From contig SEMN01000591.1 of the NCBI GenBank assembly GCA_005408345.1, positions 62,001-126,000 of the forward strand: 64,000 nt of DNA, read 5' to 3'. Below: more notes on the stretch, generated by a model. That model did not search any database. It was given only the letters and a program-made list of their open reading frames with translations, and was not told the origin of the DNA. This DNA is from Macquaria australasica. Its lineage: Eukaryota; Chordata; Actinopteri; Centrarchiformes; Percichthyidae. Positions within the stretch are counted from its first letter, which is position 1. The stretch itself is not shown here.

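Noticed and set aside
1..64000. tRNA, rRNA or microRNA genes
   Set aside because: No cloverleaf boxes or rRNA motifs were recognised by eye; the two strong hairpins do not have the usual miRNA length and pairing.

Overview
The window is one partial protein-coding gene on the + strand: vertebrate titin (ttn), from the tail of Z-disc Ig domain Z3 to N2A-element domain I82. Neither the first nor the last exon of the gene is present. I place 69 coding exons, all with GT/AG borders and compatible phases, encoding about 67 complete Ig domains plus the Z3 tail. Domain order and linker motifs match mammalian titin as I remember it. Human domain names (Z3-Z9, I1-I82) are assigned by that match and were not checked by a search. 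The compact introns, many small hAT-like elements, and typical fish interspersed repeats indicate a ray-finned (teleost) fish. Which teleost titin copy this is cannot be told from the sequence.

Layout: 1-6184 Z-disc and Z/I junction (Z3 tail, Z4-Z9, I1; mixed exon phases). 6281-17627 proximal tandem Ig segment I2-I15. 18560-30409 novex region: one Ig cassette exon resembling human novex-1/novex-2, a 51-nt linker exon, and a very large exon (22062-30409) with six Ig domains and its own stop codon, which is the novex-3 alternative C-terminus. 30410-33399 novex-3 3' UTR and intron. 33400-37224 the N2B exon (two Ig domains, a long unique sequence, one Ig domain). 37990-60457 the middle tandem Ig segment, 33 domains. 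61009-63998 the N2A element (I80, unique N2A sequence, I81, I82).

The parts form one molecular spring with alternative ends. After the 51-nt exon, a transcript either enters the novex-3 exon and stops, giving a short titin without most of the spring and without the A-band part, or skips to N2B and continues. From I2 through I79 almost every exon starts and ends in phase 1, so Ig exons can be skipped without a frameshift; the I12/I13 exons are the exception.

Most notable observations: (1) the unique sequence of N2B is not featureless but a degenerate tandem array of about ten units of 73-75 residues, seen in two independent motif columns; (2) the middle Ig segment is four copies of a six-domain super-repeat followed by a single copy of the unit that appears three times in human titin, so 33 versus 53 domains differ by exactly two ten-domain units; (3) the novex-3 exon carries a 186-residue duplication with a recurring KWQQ motif; (4) several non-autonomous DNA transposons lie in the introns, three with readable target-site duplications, and one TTAA-bounded element contains a 1-kb minisatellite.
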